The notes under the pieces were generated by a model. That model was given only the letters and a program-made list of their open reading frames with translations. It was not told where the DNA came from and did no database searches. 7,198 bases of DNA from JAKLDO01 sp035354435 (GTDB lineage: Bacteria > UBP6 > UBA1177), in NCBI GenBank assembly GCA_035354435.1, contig DAOQAY010000144.1:1-7198 (forward strand), given 5' to 3'. This document shows positions 1 through 6,078 of this stretch, piece after piece. The position numbers and the translations under genes are program-made. The first letter of the stretch is position 1; every line of letters begins with the position of its first letter.

Positions 1-286
1 CAGACACGACCATCCCTGCAAGCTCCTGCCACTTTCCGACAGTCATATCAACATCCTTGTTGCGACTCGCATAACTTTCCAGCTTCATTATCCGCCTCAT
101 CGCATCGGTCGACATCTTCAGCGCCGCAAGCAGAGAATCACGATCATTCAAATGACCTTTGAACCTCGGCATTTCGTCAGCCGCAGTCCCCACAATAAGA
201 AAATCTTCCTGAACAGCCTCTTCCGAATCATAAATATGCTCCGGCTTCCACATAAACTTCGCATCGATCTCATTTCTTTTTTTCAT
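1..286 (-). CDS. pepF: Oligoendopeptidase F, N-terminal fragment (M3 family)
   Basis: This is the first 95 codons of a gene that runs off the left edge. The product starts MKKRNEIDAKFMWKPEHIYD and continues through a helical stretch with FKGHL and RRIMKLESYASRNKD. This order (Arg-x-Glu-Ile-Asp-x-x-x-x-Trp, then an acidic 'IY-S-E-A-ED' segment, then F-G-L) is characteristic of the N-terminus of PepF-type M3B metallopeptidases. PepF is a cytoplasmic zinc enzyme that cleaves short oligopeptides. The HExxH zinc site lies in the C-terminal half and is outside the window, so catalytic competence cannot be judged. The ATG at 286-284 overlaps the TGA of the upstream gene as ATGA and has an AGGAG at 300-296, 9 bases away. 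Hand-counted GC of bases 1-240 is about 49%, clearly above the upstream gene. The family call is firm; the exact M3 subfamily is less so. Confidence 0.85.
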   Translation of the reverse strand, partial: MKKRNEIDAKFMWKPEHIYDSEEAVQEDFLIVGTAADEMPRFKGHLNDRDSLLAALKMSTDAMRRIMKLESYASRNKDVDMTVGKWQELAGMVVS

Positions 287-1936
287 TGTTTTGGTCTCCT
301 GCTAGGGTTTTGTTTATTTGCGCTTTTTTTTGTGCTTACCAAAGCCAATCCCTTAGTCGTTAAACGGTATTTCTGACTTGGATGATTAGGCGTTTTGGGT
401 ATCGTCATTTCAATTAACTCCAAAGCGATCAGTTTGTCTAGAAAGTTTTTCCTGAAATAAGTTAAATTTTTTGCTCCTATTGTTTTACGAATCTCTCCGC
501 TGCTCATTTCACCGGATATTGCCGATAACACTTTTATTAATTTTTCACTAACTTNNNNNNNNNNNNNNNNNNNNNNNNNNNNNNNNNNNNNNNNNNNNNN
601 NNNNNNNNNNNNNNNNNNNNNNNNNNNNNNNNNNNNNNNNNNNNNNNNNNNNNNGGTCACTAACTTGGTCACTAACTTGGTCACTAACTTGGTCACTAAC
701 TTGGTCACTAACTTGGTCACTTCTTTTTTGAGATCTCCAAATGATTACTTTGAATCCTTCTGAAAAATCAAATTCAGGCTCTGGAAGTCCGGACTCCAAA
801 GATAGTTTAATAATTTCGCTCAAGCCTGTGCCGAACCGTTCGATGTATCCTGCCTGATACATCGGTTCTGCCAATCTGGGATTTGTCGGATAAGATCCGT
901 GGTCAGATTTTATTTTTGCGGGTGACAGTTCCGAAGTCAACCGTCCGGGATTGAACACTTCCAATCGATTTGCAAACAGCATAACCTGAACACTTCCGTT
1001 GCTGTTGTAGTCTCTGTGAGCAACAGCATTAACAATGGCTTCTGCAATTACAGAACGAGGAATTTCATATTTTAGTGATGCTTGAACACTCTTTTCTCGC
1101 AAACCAACCGATAATTTTATTTTAGACAACACAAAACTTACTGCCTGATCAACCTGAGAAAAAACATCTTCTTCAAATATTTTGTGGTCTTCAATCGGCT
1201 TTTCTACTTTATTTCCATAAAATAGAGCACATTTAATAACAGCAGTCGGAAAAAATCGCTGAGGTTGTTTCCCGAATGCTAACAAGGCACTATTACAAAG
1301 TTTATTATTATCAAGAAGTCGAAGATGAGTCAGGACTTTTTCAGACGGCGTACCTGGTTGCAAAGGAAATCCTCTTTTGAAGTTTGCCAACGCAAGAAAA
1401 TTGTTGATTTTCTGAGCATCTATATCATCAATAGTCGCTGTAGGATGAAATTTTTCATCAAAAGTTTTAGTTTGTATAATTCCTTTCTGCTTAAGAAACT
1501 CAACTAAAGCAGCATAAACCGAAGAAATTAATACTTCTACATTATCAAACCGTCTGTAAGTGAGCTCTCCCTGTATTTTTTTGATAAAAACCTTTTCCTT
1601 TTTATGGCGTTCAATTAAATTGTCTCCCTTGATTAAAGCGATTTTGTAAAGATGATTCTCTTTTGCACATTCGTATTCAAGTTCTGTAGGAGCTATACCG
1701 TTTACATTTTCATATCCGTATTCCGAACCGAGTATGACCAAATAAACATGAGAGCGTTTTACTTCATCAATATAAACCTTATTAGGAGATTGACTTGCTG
1801 CCGGAAGCTTTTCAAACATTATCGGGGTAAAGTATTCACTCAACAAAGCGTCAGACTGAATATAATCAAACAATCTCAACCGTTCGTGCTTAAATTCCTG
1901 TTGCACACTACTAATAAAAAAGTTGAATTTACTCAT
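283..1936 (-). CDS. DUF4062 / HATPase_c_4 / DQVS-repeat / winged-helix protein, interrupted by an assembly gap
   Basis: I read this as one gene although the 100-N run splits it into two frames. Residues 1-155 look like DUF4062, a Rossmann-like domain: an N-terminal FISSVQQEFKHER motif, then LVILGSEYG and ELEYECA. Residues about 215-275 (LLAFGKQPQRFFP, then a segment ending VDQAVSFVLSKI) and 290-400 match the core and GHKL-type ATPase of the RecG-like/AlbA_2 'ATP-binding protein' family. The N box is EAIVNAVAHRDY (299-310), followed by FNPGRL and a GTG glycine motif near 369-371. A tandem (DQVS)n linker starts at 406. After the gap comes a winged helix (SSGEIRKTIGAKNLTYFRKN, then LIEMTIP and QKYRLTTKG). 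The usual N-terminal AlbA_2 domain seems replaced by DUF4062. With the gap closed the protein would be 517 residues, plus 4 per missing repeat. A DNA- or nucleotide-sensing regulator is plausible, and DUF4062 also occurs in putative defence proteins. The true function is unknown. The ATG at 1936 has only a weak AAAGAG-like ribosome site. Confidence 0.78.
296..300 (-). promoter_or_regulatory. Shine-Dalgarno AGGAG for pepF, inside the upstream gene
   Basis: On the minus strand AGGAG stands 9 bases before the pepF ATG. It lies within the last codons (Arg-Arg-Pro-Lys-Gln-stop) of the DUF4062/HATPase gene, so ribosomes finishing that gene would pass over this site. The arrangement supports translational coupling. 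Confidence 0.7.
545..720 (-). repeat. 12-bp coding tandem repeat, (Asp-Gln-Val-Ser)n, broken by a gap
   Basis: The plus-strand unit is ggtcactaactt. Five perfect copies (655-666, 667-678, 679-690, 691-702, 703-714) and a half copy (715-720) lie to the right of the gap. Ten of the 12 bases of another copy lie at 545-554 on the left. All visible copies are identical at every base, including synonymous positions, which suggests recent expansion. The in-frame reading is AGT GAC CAA GTT. Because 12 is a multiple of 3, gain or loss of units changes the linker length but not the frame. Confidence 0.95.
555..654. other. Assembly gap of exactly 100 N within the tandem repeat
   Basis: The run is exactly 100 N, the conventional size for a scaffold gap of unknown length. 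It lies inside a perfect 12-base repeat, which short reads cannot span. The base before it ends a repeat unit and the base after it begins one, so the true gap should be a multiple of 12 (zero included). As given, 100 leaves a remainder of 1 when divided by 3 and produces a false frameshift. Confidence 0.95.
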
Positions 1937-1976
1937 AGTAAGCTCTTTTCACCATAATATCATTTAATTTTTTCAT
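1929..1976 (-). CDS. Possible 15-codon leader ORF before the DUF4062 gene
   Basis: An ATG at 1976-1974 opens the reading frame MKKLNDIMVKRAYYE, ending in TAA at 1931-1929. It follows a purine-rich GGAGAGAG stretch that is a better ribosome-binding candidate than the one before the DUF4062 ATG. The last bases overlap the DUF4062 start (1936), so a ribosome could terminate and restart there. It fills most of the 61-base gap after the EnvC-like gene. The peptide has no recognisable similarity and may be chance; only conservation of the ORF would make it credible. Confidence 0.25.
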   Translation of the reverse strand: MKKLNDIMVKRAYYE

Positions 1977-1997
1977 TGCCTACTCTCTCCACTGACT

Positions 1998-2816
1998 TCA
2001 TCTGCACATAAATACCGGGTTTATAAATTTTCCTTTTTTGACTAAGAATACAAGGACTGAGCCGGGGACTATCGGGTTTCCTGCGGTTCCGGTGAACAGT
2101 TTCTTTCCTGCCGGAACTATTTCTCCTGCGGTCACATCAGGGGTTTTGACATAGCTGATGTTAAGTGTGTAATCTCCAGCTTCAAGGATCATCACAGAAC
2201 CTGAACCGTTTATTTTTATTACATCTTTTACGAACACCTGTACCGGAAGATCTGTTTTTGTTCCTGGAAGAACGAATATGCCTCTATTTGTGTTCCAGCC
2301 GTTGAAAGAATTGCAGGCAAAAAGATTTTCGAGCTCAGGTATTGCCGCCGCACCTGTACTTGGAAATGTTTCAATATCAACACCTTTTTCCAGATAGGCG
2401 AGCTTTTCTTCAAGTTTTTTCAGTCTGTTATGGCTTTCTTCAAACAGTTTTTCAAGTTCATCCATATCTTTTTGAGAGTCTATCAGCGAACTTTTCAGAT
2501 ATGCAATCGACATGCTGTAGATCTTTCTACATTCATAGTCAAAAGCAAAACAGCGTTCTTTAAGAAAAAGCGAAGACTTATTAAGCAGTTGTAGCTTTCT
2601 GTGCTTCAAAAGCGCATTATAGGCAATCGTTTTTATTACCTCAATCTCCTGCTTTGACACCTTTACTGCATATTCCACTTCACCCTTTTCTTTTTCAATC
2701 CTGCCGTCTATGATCTGTTTTTTAAGAGATGTCCCGCCATTCTGTGCTGACAATTGAAAGCTTACAATTAAGAGAAGCAGCAGTTTGAATAAATTAGAGA
2801 ATTTCCTCATAAACAA
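1998..2816 (-). CDS. Secreted coiled-coil protein with degenerate M23/LytM (EnvC-like) C-terminus
   Basis: Counting from the TTG start, residues 3-25 form a signal peptide (MRKFSNLFKLLLLLIVSFQL followed by SAQ, a signal peptidase I-type site), so export is likely. Residues about 40-145 are rich in Lys, Glu and Leu and probably form a coiled coil (for example LEKLFEESHNRLKKLEEKLA). Residues about 175-270 follow the M23 outline: NRGI, PVQVFVKDV, a Gly-Ser-rich turn, GDYTLNISYV, GEIVPAGKKLFTGTAGN, then SVLVFLVKKGKFINP. The last part corresponds to the (H)LHFE...G...NP end of LytM domains, but the zinc-binding histidines are absent, as in the murein hydrolase activator EnvC. At 272 residues it is shorter than typical EnvC. 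The proposed role, activating an amidase or binding peptidoglycan in the periplasm, is inference. It overlaps the lipoprotein gene by 23 bases. GGGAG lies 9 bases before TTG 2816 but 15 before ATG 2810, so the start is unsettled. Confidence 0.7.
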   Translation of the reverse strand: MFMRKFSNLFKLLLLLIVSFQLSAQNGGTSLKKQIIDGRIEKEKGEVEYAVKVSKQEIEVIKTIAYNALLKHRKLQLLNKSSLFLKERCFAFDYECRKIYSMSIAYLKSSLIDSQKDMDELEKLFEESHNRLKKLEEKLAYLEKGVDIETFPSTGAAAIPELENLFACNSFNGWNTNRGIFVLPGTKTDLPVQVFVKDVIKINGSGSVMILEAGDYTLNISYVKTPDVTAGEIVPAGKKLFTGTAGNPIVPGSVLVFLVKKGKFINPVFMCR

Positions 2817-3993
2817 AAACCAGTTCTCCCATGAATTTTAAATTATGGAAATCACCTGCATAAGGCGGAGTCCATGCCGTGAAATCTTCAGAAGTCGACT
2901 TTTTGTCTGTGTAACGGTTAATCCTGTAAATGAAAGCTTTCCATTTGTCGCCGTCTTTGGGAGGATTAACAGGCGCATCCTCAATTGAGCTCCATGGAAT
3001 TGCTATCTCAGCTGTCCAGCCTTTGTCATTCTCCTTAGTATCATTTATCTTTCCGTCGAGTTTGACTGCATATTTGATCTTTGAATCATAACTGTCGTCA
3101 CGGTTCTTTCTTCTGCCGTTGAATTTTGAATCGAACTTCACACCTCCGGCAGAGACTTGAATCTCGTAATAAATCTTGCCCTCGCCTCTTGGATCTATCA
3201 TTATTTCAACGACATCATCCTTATCATAAACAGGCTCATCGTCTTTTGTAAGCTCTGCGTGAATGTCCGAGTCTTCCACATCAAATGCGAAATACAGATT
3301 CTTGTGATCCATTGCCGTCATAACGGTTGTTTTCACAGGACTCAAACCGTTTCCGTTCGATATCCAGAACTTGTCATCTTTCGAAGCGTTAGCCCAGAAA
3401 CTTTCCTTCAACTCTCCGTCTATCTTCAACTGATCTCTTGAATTTCCGGCAATGGTGAACACATCCATTTTTTTCTTGATTATGTTCGGAGCTGTAATTT
3501 TCACGGAACCCATTTCAAGCCTGTTTTCGCCATCATTATACTGTTTTTCGGGAATAGTTCTCTGGCTGCCTTTGAAAAAACCGCCACGGATAAACATTGT
3601 GTCAGTATCAAAAAATTTCGGAAGTTCTTTTATCTCAGCAGTATCTTTTATAATTTTTCCGAGTGCAAGCTTTTCAACTTTTCCTTCAAGAAATTGATGA
3701 TCGTAAATAAATCTCTCTTTCCCGTCTTTGTCTTCAAAATGAAAAAACAGGTTCCATCCTTTTTCAAGCTGTTCGTTGAATTTCCAATATGTCACAAGCT
3801 TAAAGCTCTCGCCATGTCTCGGTTTAAGAGGTTCTGTGTACCAGCCGAGGAATTCTATCTTTCCGTCATTAAGCTTCATCTGCACTTTGTTGGTGAATTT
3901 AGGTATCTGATCCTCTGTCACAACACCTTCATGTGAAGATGAACATGAAAAAGAAAACCCGAGTAAAAGCAGAATAAAAACAAGCTTTTTCAT
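2794..3993 (-). CDS. Lipoprotein with N-terminal beta-sandwich and C-terminal CBM9-like domain
   Basis: The N-terminus MKKLVFILLLLGFSFSCSSS is a lipoprotein signal with Cys17 as the probable lipidated residue. The -3 to -1 residues Ser-Phe-Ser depart from the strict lipobox but fit the relaxed forms known in spirochaetes and some other phyla. Residues about 35-167 look like a beta-sandwich (IEFLGWYTEPLKPRHGESF, FFHFEDKDG, FIRGGFF). Residues about 187-395 match the CBM9-like/DOMON carbohydrate-binding fold: LKIDGELKESFWANA, NLYFAFDVEDSDI, DDVVEIMIDPRG, YYEIQVSAGG, GWTAEIAIPWSSI, WKAFIYRINR and a closing FHNLKFMGELVF. It probably sits on the outer membrane or periplasmic face and binds sugar or a small ligand; no catalytic residues are evident. 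It starts 3 bases after the pepD stop, with AGGAG (4004-4000) inside the final pepD codons, so it is likely co-transcribed with pepD. Confidence 0.8.
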   Translation of the reverse strand: MKKLVFILLLLGFSFSCSSSHEGVVTEDQIPKFTNKVQMKLNDGKIEFLGWYTEPLKPRHGESFKLVTYWKFNEQLEKGWNLFFHFEDKDGKERFIYDHQFLEGKVEKLALGKIIKDTAEIKELPKFFDTDTMFIRGGFFKGSQRTIPEKQYNDGENRLEMGSVKITAPNIIKKKMDVFTIAGNSRDQLKIDGELKESFWANASKDDKFWISNGNGLSPVKTTVMTAMDHKNLYFAFDVEDSDIHAELTKDDEPVYDKDDVVEIMIDPRGEGKIYYEIQVSAGGVKFDSKFNGRRKNRDDSYDSKIKYAVKLDGKINDTKENDKGWTAEIAIPWSSIEDAPVNPPKDGDKWKAFIYRINRYTDKKSTSEDFTAWTPPYAGDFHNLKFMGELVFVYEEIL

Positions 3994-3996
3994 TTT

Positions 3997-5445
3997 TTAC
4001 TCCTGACAGTAACTTTTTAAAAGTTCAACTGTCAGATTCCATATTTTTTCAAGACTCGGAACAAACATCTTCTCGTCAGGACTGTGCGGATTCTTTATTG
4101 TCGGACCATATGAAATCATATCCATCCCTTCATTTTTTGAACCGATTATTCCGCATTCGAGTCCTGCATGAATCACTTCAACAACAGGTTTGACCTTATA
4201 CATTTTTTCATATGTCGCAACACATTTTGCAAGAAGACGGCTGGTCATATCTGGTTCCCAGCTCGGATATCCGTTTCCGCTTGTCGCAACAGCCCCTGCA
4301 ACAAAAGCACTTTTCTCAACTTTTCTTGTCAGCCAGTCCAGACGGTTCATTACAGAACTGCGCTGGCTTGAAAGTATAGATATAACACCGTCCTTATTCT
4401 TTATTGTTGCGAAGTTGCTTGATGTTTCTACAAGTCCTTCTATATCACTGCTCATCGCTGCAACACCATGAGGCATTGACATCATCATATTTATAAACTT
4501 CATGCTGTCACCAGTTGTCATCATCAGACCTTCGAAATCATTTTTTTCCTTCAAAGTTATTGACATGCCTGAATCTGTCTTTTTGAATTCAGCCTTGATC
4601 TTCGAACCTGTTTCAGAAACTATTTTCTTAACTTTCTCTACATCATCCTTTCTGACACCGATAACACACACTGCATCTCTTGGAATAGCATTGTGAGCAC
4701 TTCCGCCGCTTATATCGCCTATTTTTACAGGTGTAACATCGGTCATAAAATCAAGAACTCTTGCAAGTATCTGATTTGCATTGCCTTTCTGGAGCTTAAT
4801 ATCGACACCGCTGTGTCCGCCCGAAAGTCCTGAAACTTTGAGCTCCATGACAACTCTATCCGCACAGTACGGTTTCCACTCGGGTTTGAACTCGATCTTT
4901 GTGTCCCTTCCGCCTGCACATCCAACTGTGAAGACACCTTCATCTTCGCTGTCGAGGTTGAGAAGTATCTTTCCCTTAAGCCAGCCCGGTTTGAGGTAGT
5001 TGGCACCGGTAAGTCCTGTTTCTTCATCAACTGTGAAAAGAAGTTCAAGCGGAGGATGGACAATTGTTTTATCTGTAGCCAGAATCATAGAAAGTGCAAG
5101 TGCAATGCCGTTATCTGCGCCAAGAGTAGTCCCGTCCGCCTTGAGCCATTCACCGTCTATAACATGTTTTATAGGATCTTTTGAGAAATCATGCTTACTT
5201 TCCGGAGTTTTTTCACAAACCATATCCATATGACCCTGAAATACTACAACCGGCTTATTTTCATATCCCGGAGTTGCAGGAACTTTGATAAGAACATTCA
5301 TCACTTCATCAGTTTCAGCAATAAAGCCGTTATTTTCCGCCCATGATACAAGCCACTTGCTTATTTTCTCTTCATGTTTGCTTTTTCTGGGAACTTTGTT
5401 GATCTCATCAAATAAATTAAGAACTGACTGTACTTTCTGGTTCAT
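3997..5445 (-). CDS. pepD: Xaa-His dipeptidase / cytosol nonspecific dipeptidase PepD (M20 family)
   Basis: PepD is a cytoplasmic two-zinc aminopeptidase that splits Xaa-His and other dipeptides. Numbered from MNQKVQSVLNLFDEI, the signature motifs are all present: VVVFQGHMDMVCEK (His72 ligand, Asp74 catalytic), GTTLGADNGIALAL (Asp111 bridging ligand), LLFTVDEETGLTGA (Glu141 general base, Glu142 ligand), LLNLDSEDEG (Asp165 ligand), the lid-domain motif GGHSGVDI, HAGLECG (426-432), and NPHSPDE, whose His454 is the last zinc ligand. Their spacing agrees closely with the characterised Vibrio PepD (His80, Asp82, Asp119, Glu149, Glu150, Asp173, His461). The length, 482 residues, is normal and the protein looks intact. 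I chose the ATG at 5445 rather than 5451, because AGGAG at 5456-5452 directly abuts the upstream ATG but lies 6 bases before the second one. Confidence 0.95.
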   Translation of the reverse strand: MNQKVQSVLNLFDEINKVPRKSKHEEKISKWLVSWAENNGFIAETDEVMNVLIKVPATPGYENKPVVVFQGHMDMVCEKTPESKHDFSKDPIKHVIDGEWLKADGTTLGADNGIALALSMILATDKTIVHPPLELLFTVDEETGLTGANYLKPGWLKGKILLNLDSEDEGVFTVGCAGGRDTKIEFKPEWKPYCADRVVMELKVSGLSGGHSGVDIKLQKGNANQILARVLDFMTDVTPVKIGDISGGSAHNAIPRDAVCVIGVRKDDVEKVKKIVSETGSKIKAEFKKTDSGMSITLKEKNDFEGLMMTTGDSMKFINMMMSMPHGVAAMSSDIEGLVETSSNFATIKNKDGVISILSSQRSSVMNRLDWLTRKVEKSAFVAGAVATSGNGYPSWEPDMTSRLLAKCVATYEKMYKVKPVVEVIHAGLECGIIGSKNEGMDMISYGPTIKNPHSPDEKMFVPSLEKIWNLTVELLKSYCQE

Positions 5446-5451
5446 AATCAT

Positions 5452-5456
5452 CTCCT
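5452..5456 (-). promoter_or_regulatory. Shine-Dalgarno AGGAG that decides the pepD start
   Basis: The minus strand reads AACAGGAGATGATTATG. The first ATG (5451-5449) has no spacer from AGGAG, while the second (5445-5443) has 6 bases, the normal distance. The protein therefore most likely begins MNQKV rather than MIMNQKV. Confidence 0.75.
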
Positions 5457-5517
5457 GTTAAAAGTTAAAAACAATTGAGACTATCAAATTCAGCTGAAAA
5501 AAGCAATTCGAAAAAAG

Positions 5518-6012
5518 CTATTTAAGACCTATGAGAATTTTTGAGACTTCATCGAATCTGCCTGTGCCGATAAGCAGTCTTTTTCCATCGATGAATTCGA
5601 TCTGGATGCCCATATTGCCTTTCATGTTCAAAGCTCTGTTATCACCGAGACCTCTAATTCCCCATCCGCCGTACTCCTTAATCGGCTTATACTTCCTGAC
5701 ATAACAGTTCCTTATTTTGTCCCACGGATAATGCCTGAATGAAAGCTGGAACGGAAAAAACCGCACATGAATGCCATATGAATCTATCTCAGTTTCCAGA
5801 CGGAAAAAGAAGAAAATTGCCGTAATAATAAGCATGACAGCACATGAAAGAAGAAGAACAGTATTATTTGCCGGTTTTCTCCCGAACTGGACACCAAAAA
5901 AAACCTGCTGGAAAATTACAAAAAAATAAGCAGCATCAAAACCAATGATAATAAGCCATATCCACCACTGAGTGAACTTCTGCTTTTCCGAAAACAATAT
6001 ACCGTTTTTCAT
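5518..6012 (-). CDS. Small two-helix membrane protein with PH-like tail (DUF6141-like)
   Basis: The 164-residue product opens with a short soluble segment (LFSEKQKFTQ) and has two hydrophobic segments, about residues 16-40 and 51-70. The linker carries a Gly-Arg-Lys pair, and RLETEID follows the second helix. The C-terminal half, about 73-163, is beta-rich: TEIDSYGIHVRFFPF, PWDKI, YKPIKEYGGWGIRG, MGIQIEFIDGKRLLIGTGRF. The EYGGWGIR and DGK-x-LLIGT motifs are what I recall from DUF6141/PH-like integral membrane proteins; I cannot check this, and no biochemical role is known to me. The ATG at 6012 has GGAGG (6022-6018) 5 bases upstream. A 66-base gap separates it from the glycosyltransferase gene and another 66 bases separate it from pepD, so it may belong to either transcript or its own. 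Confidence 0.75.
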   Translation of the reverse strand: MKNGILFSEKQKFTQWWIWLIIIGFDAAYFFVIFQQVFFGVQFGRKPANNTVLLLSCAVMLIITAIFFFFRLETEIDSYGIHVRFFPFQLSFRHYPWDKIRNCYVRKYKPIKEYGGWGIRGLGDNRALNMKGNMGIQIEFIDGKRLLIGTGRFDEVSKILIGLK

Positions 6013-6078
6013 AATAGCCTCCGATTGAACAAACTTTGCAAAGAATATATCAACCTCCGTATATTACTTGTAAATAGA

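Noticed and set aside
283..720. Separate minus-strand ORF with an N-terminal (TKLV)n repeat
   Set aside because: Its start lies in the repeat array read one frame off, made possible only by the 100-N filler. The part after the gap is the winged-helix end of the 283-1936 gene, and the TKLV part is the wrong frame of the DQVS repeat.
545..720. CRISPR array or iteron origin
   Set aside because: The units are directly adjacent 12-mers without spacers, in frame, and encode a known style of protein linker; no cas or replication gene is present.
1652..1957. 101-codon plus-strand ORF opposite the DUF4062 region
   Set aside because: It is antisense to a well-supported domain, with no recognisable motif. 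The other plus-strand ORFs across the window are the same kind of shadow.
4743..5063. 106-codon minus-strand ORF within pepD
   Set aside because: It lies wholly inside the PepD reading frame, which has all catalytic motifs; the alternate frame gives no recognisable protein.
5489..5518. Palindrome TTCAGCTGAA and a direct repeat GAAAAAAGC (5496-5504, 5510-5518) between pepD and the DUF6141-like gene
   Set aside because: The palindrome is only 10 bases, has no loop and no T-tract in the right place for a terminator; the repeat may be chance in A-rich sequence.
6034..6043. 10-base perfect palindrome CTTTGCAAAG upstream of the DUF6141-like gene
   Set aside because: A single short palindrome with no second copy or recognised operator consensus is not enough to call a binding site.
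6044..6074. Possible promoter before the DUF6141-like gene (TTTACA and TATATT on the minus strand)
   Set aside because: The spacer is 19 bases and the region is simply AT-rich, so the match is too weak to annotate. A second GGAGG at 6058-6054 has no usable start codon after it.
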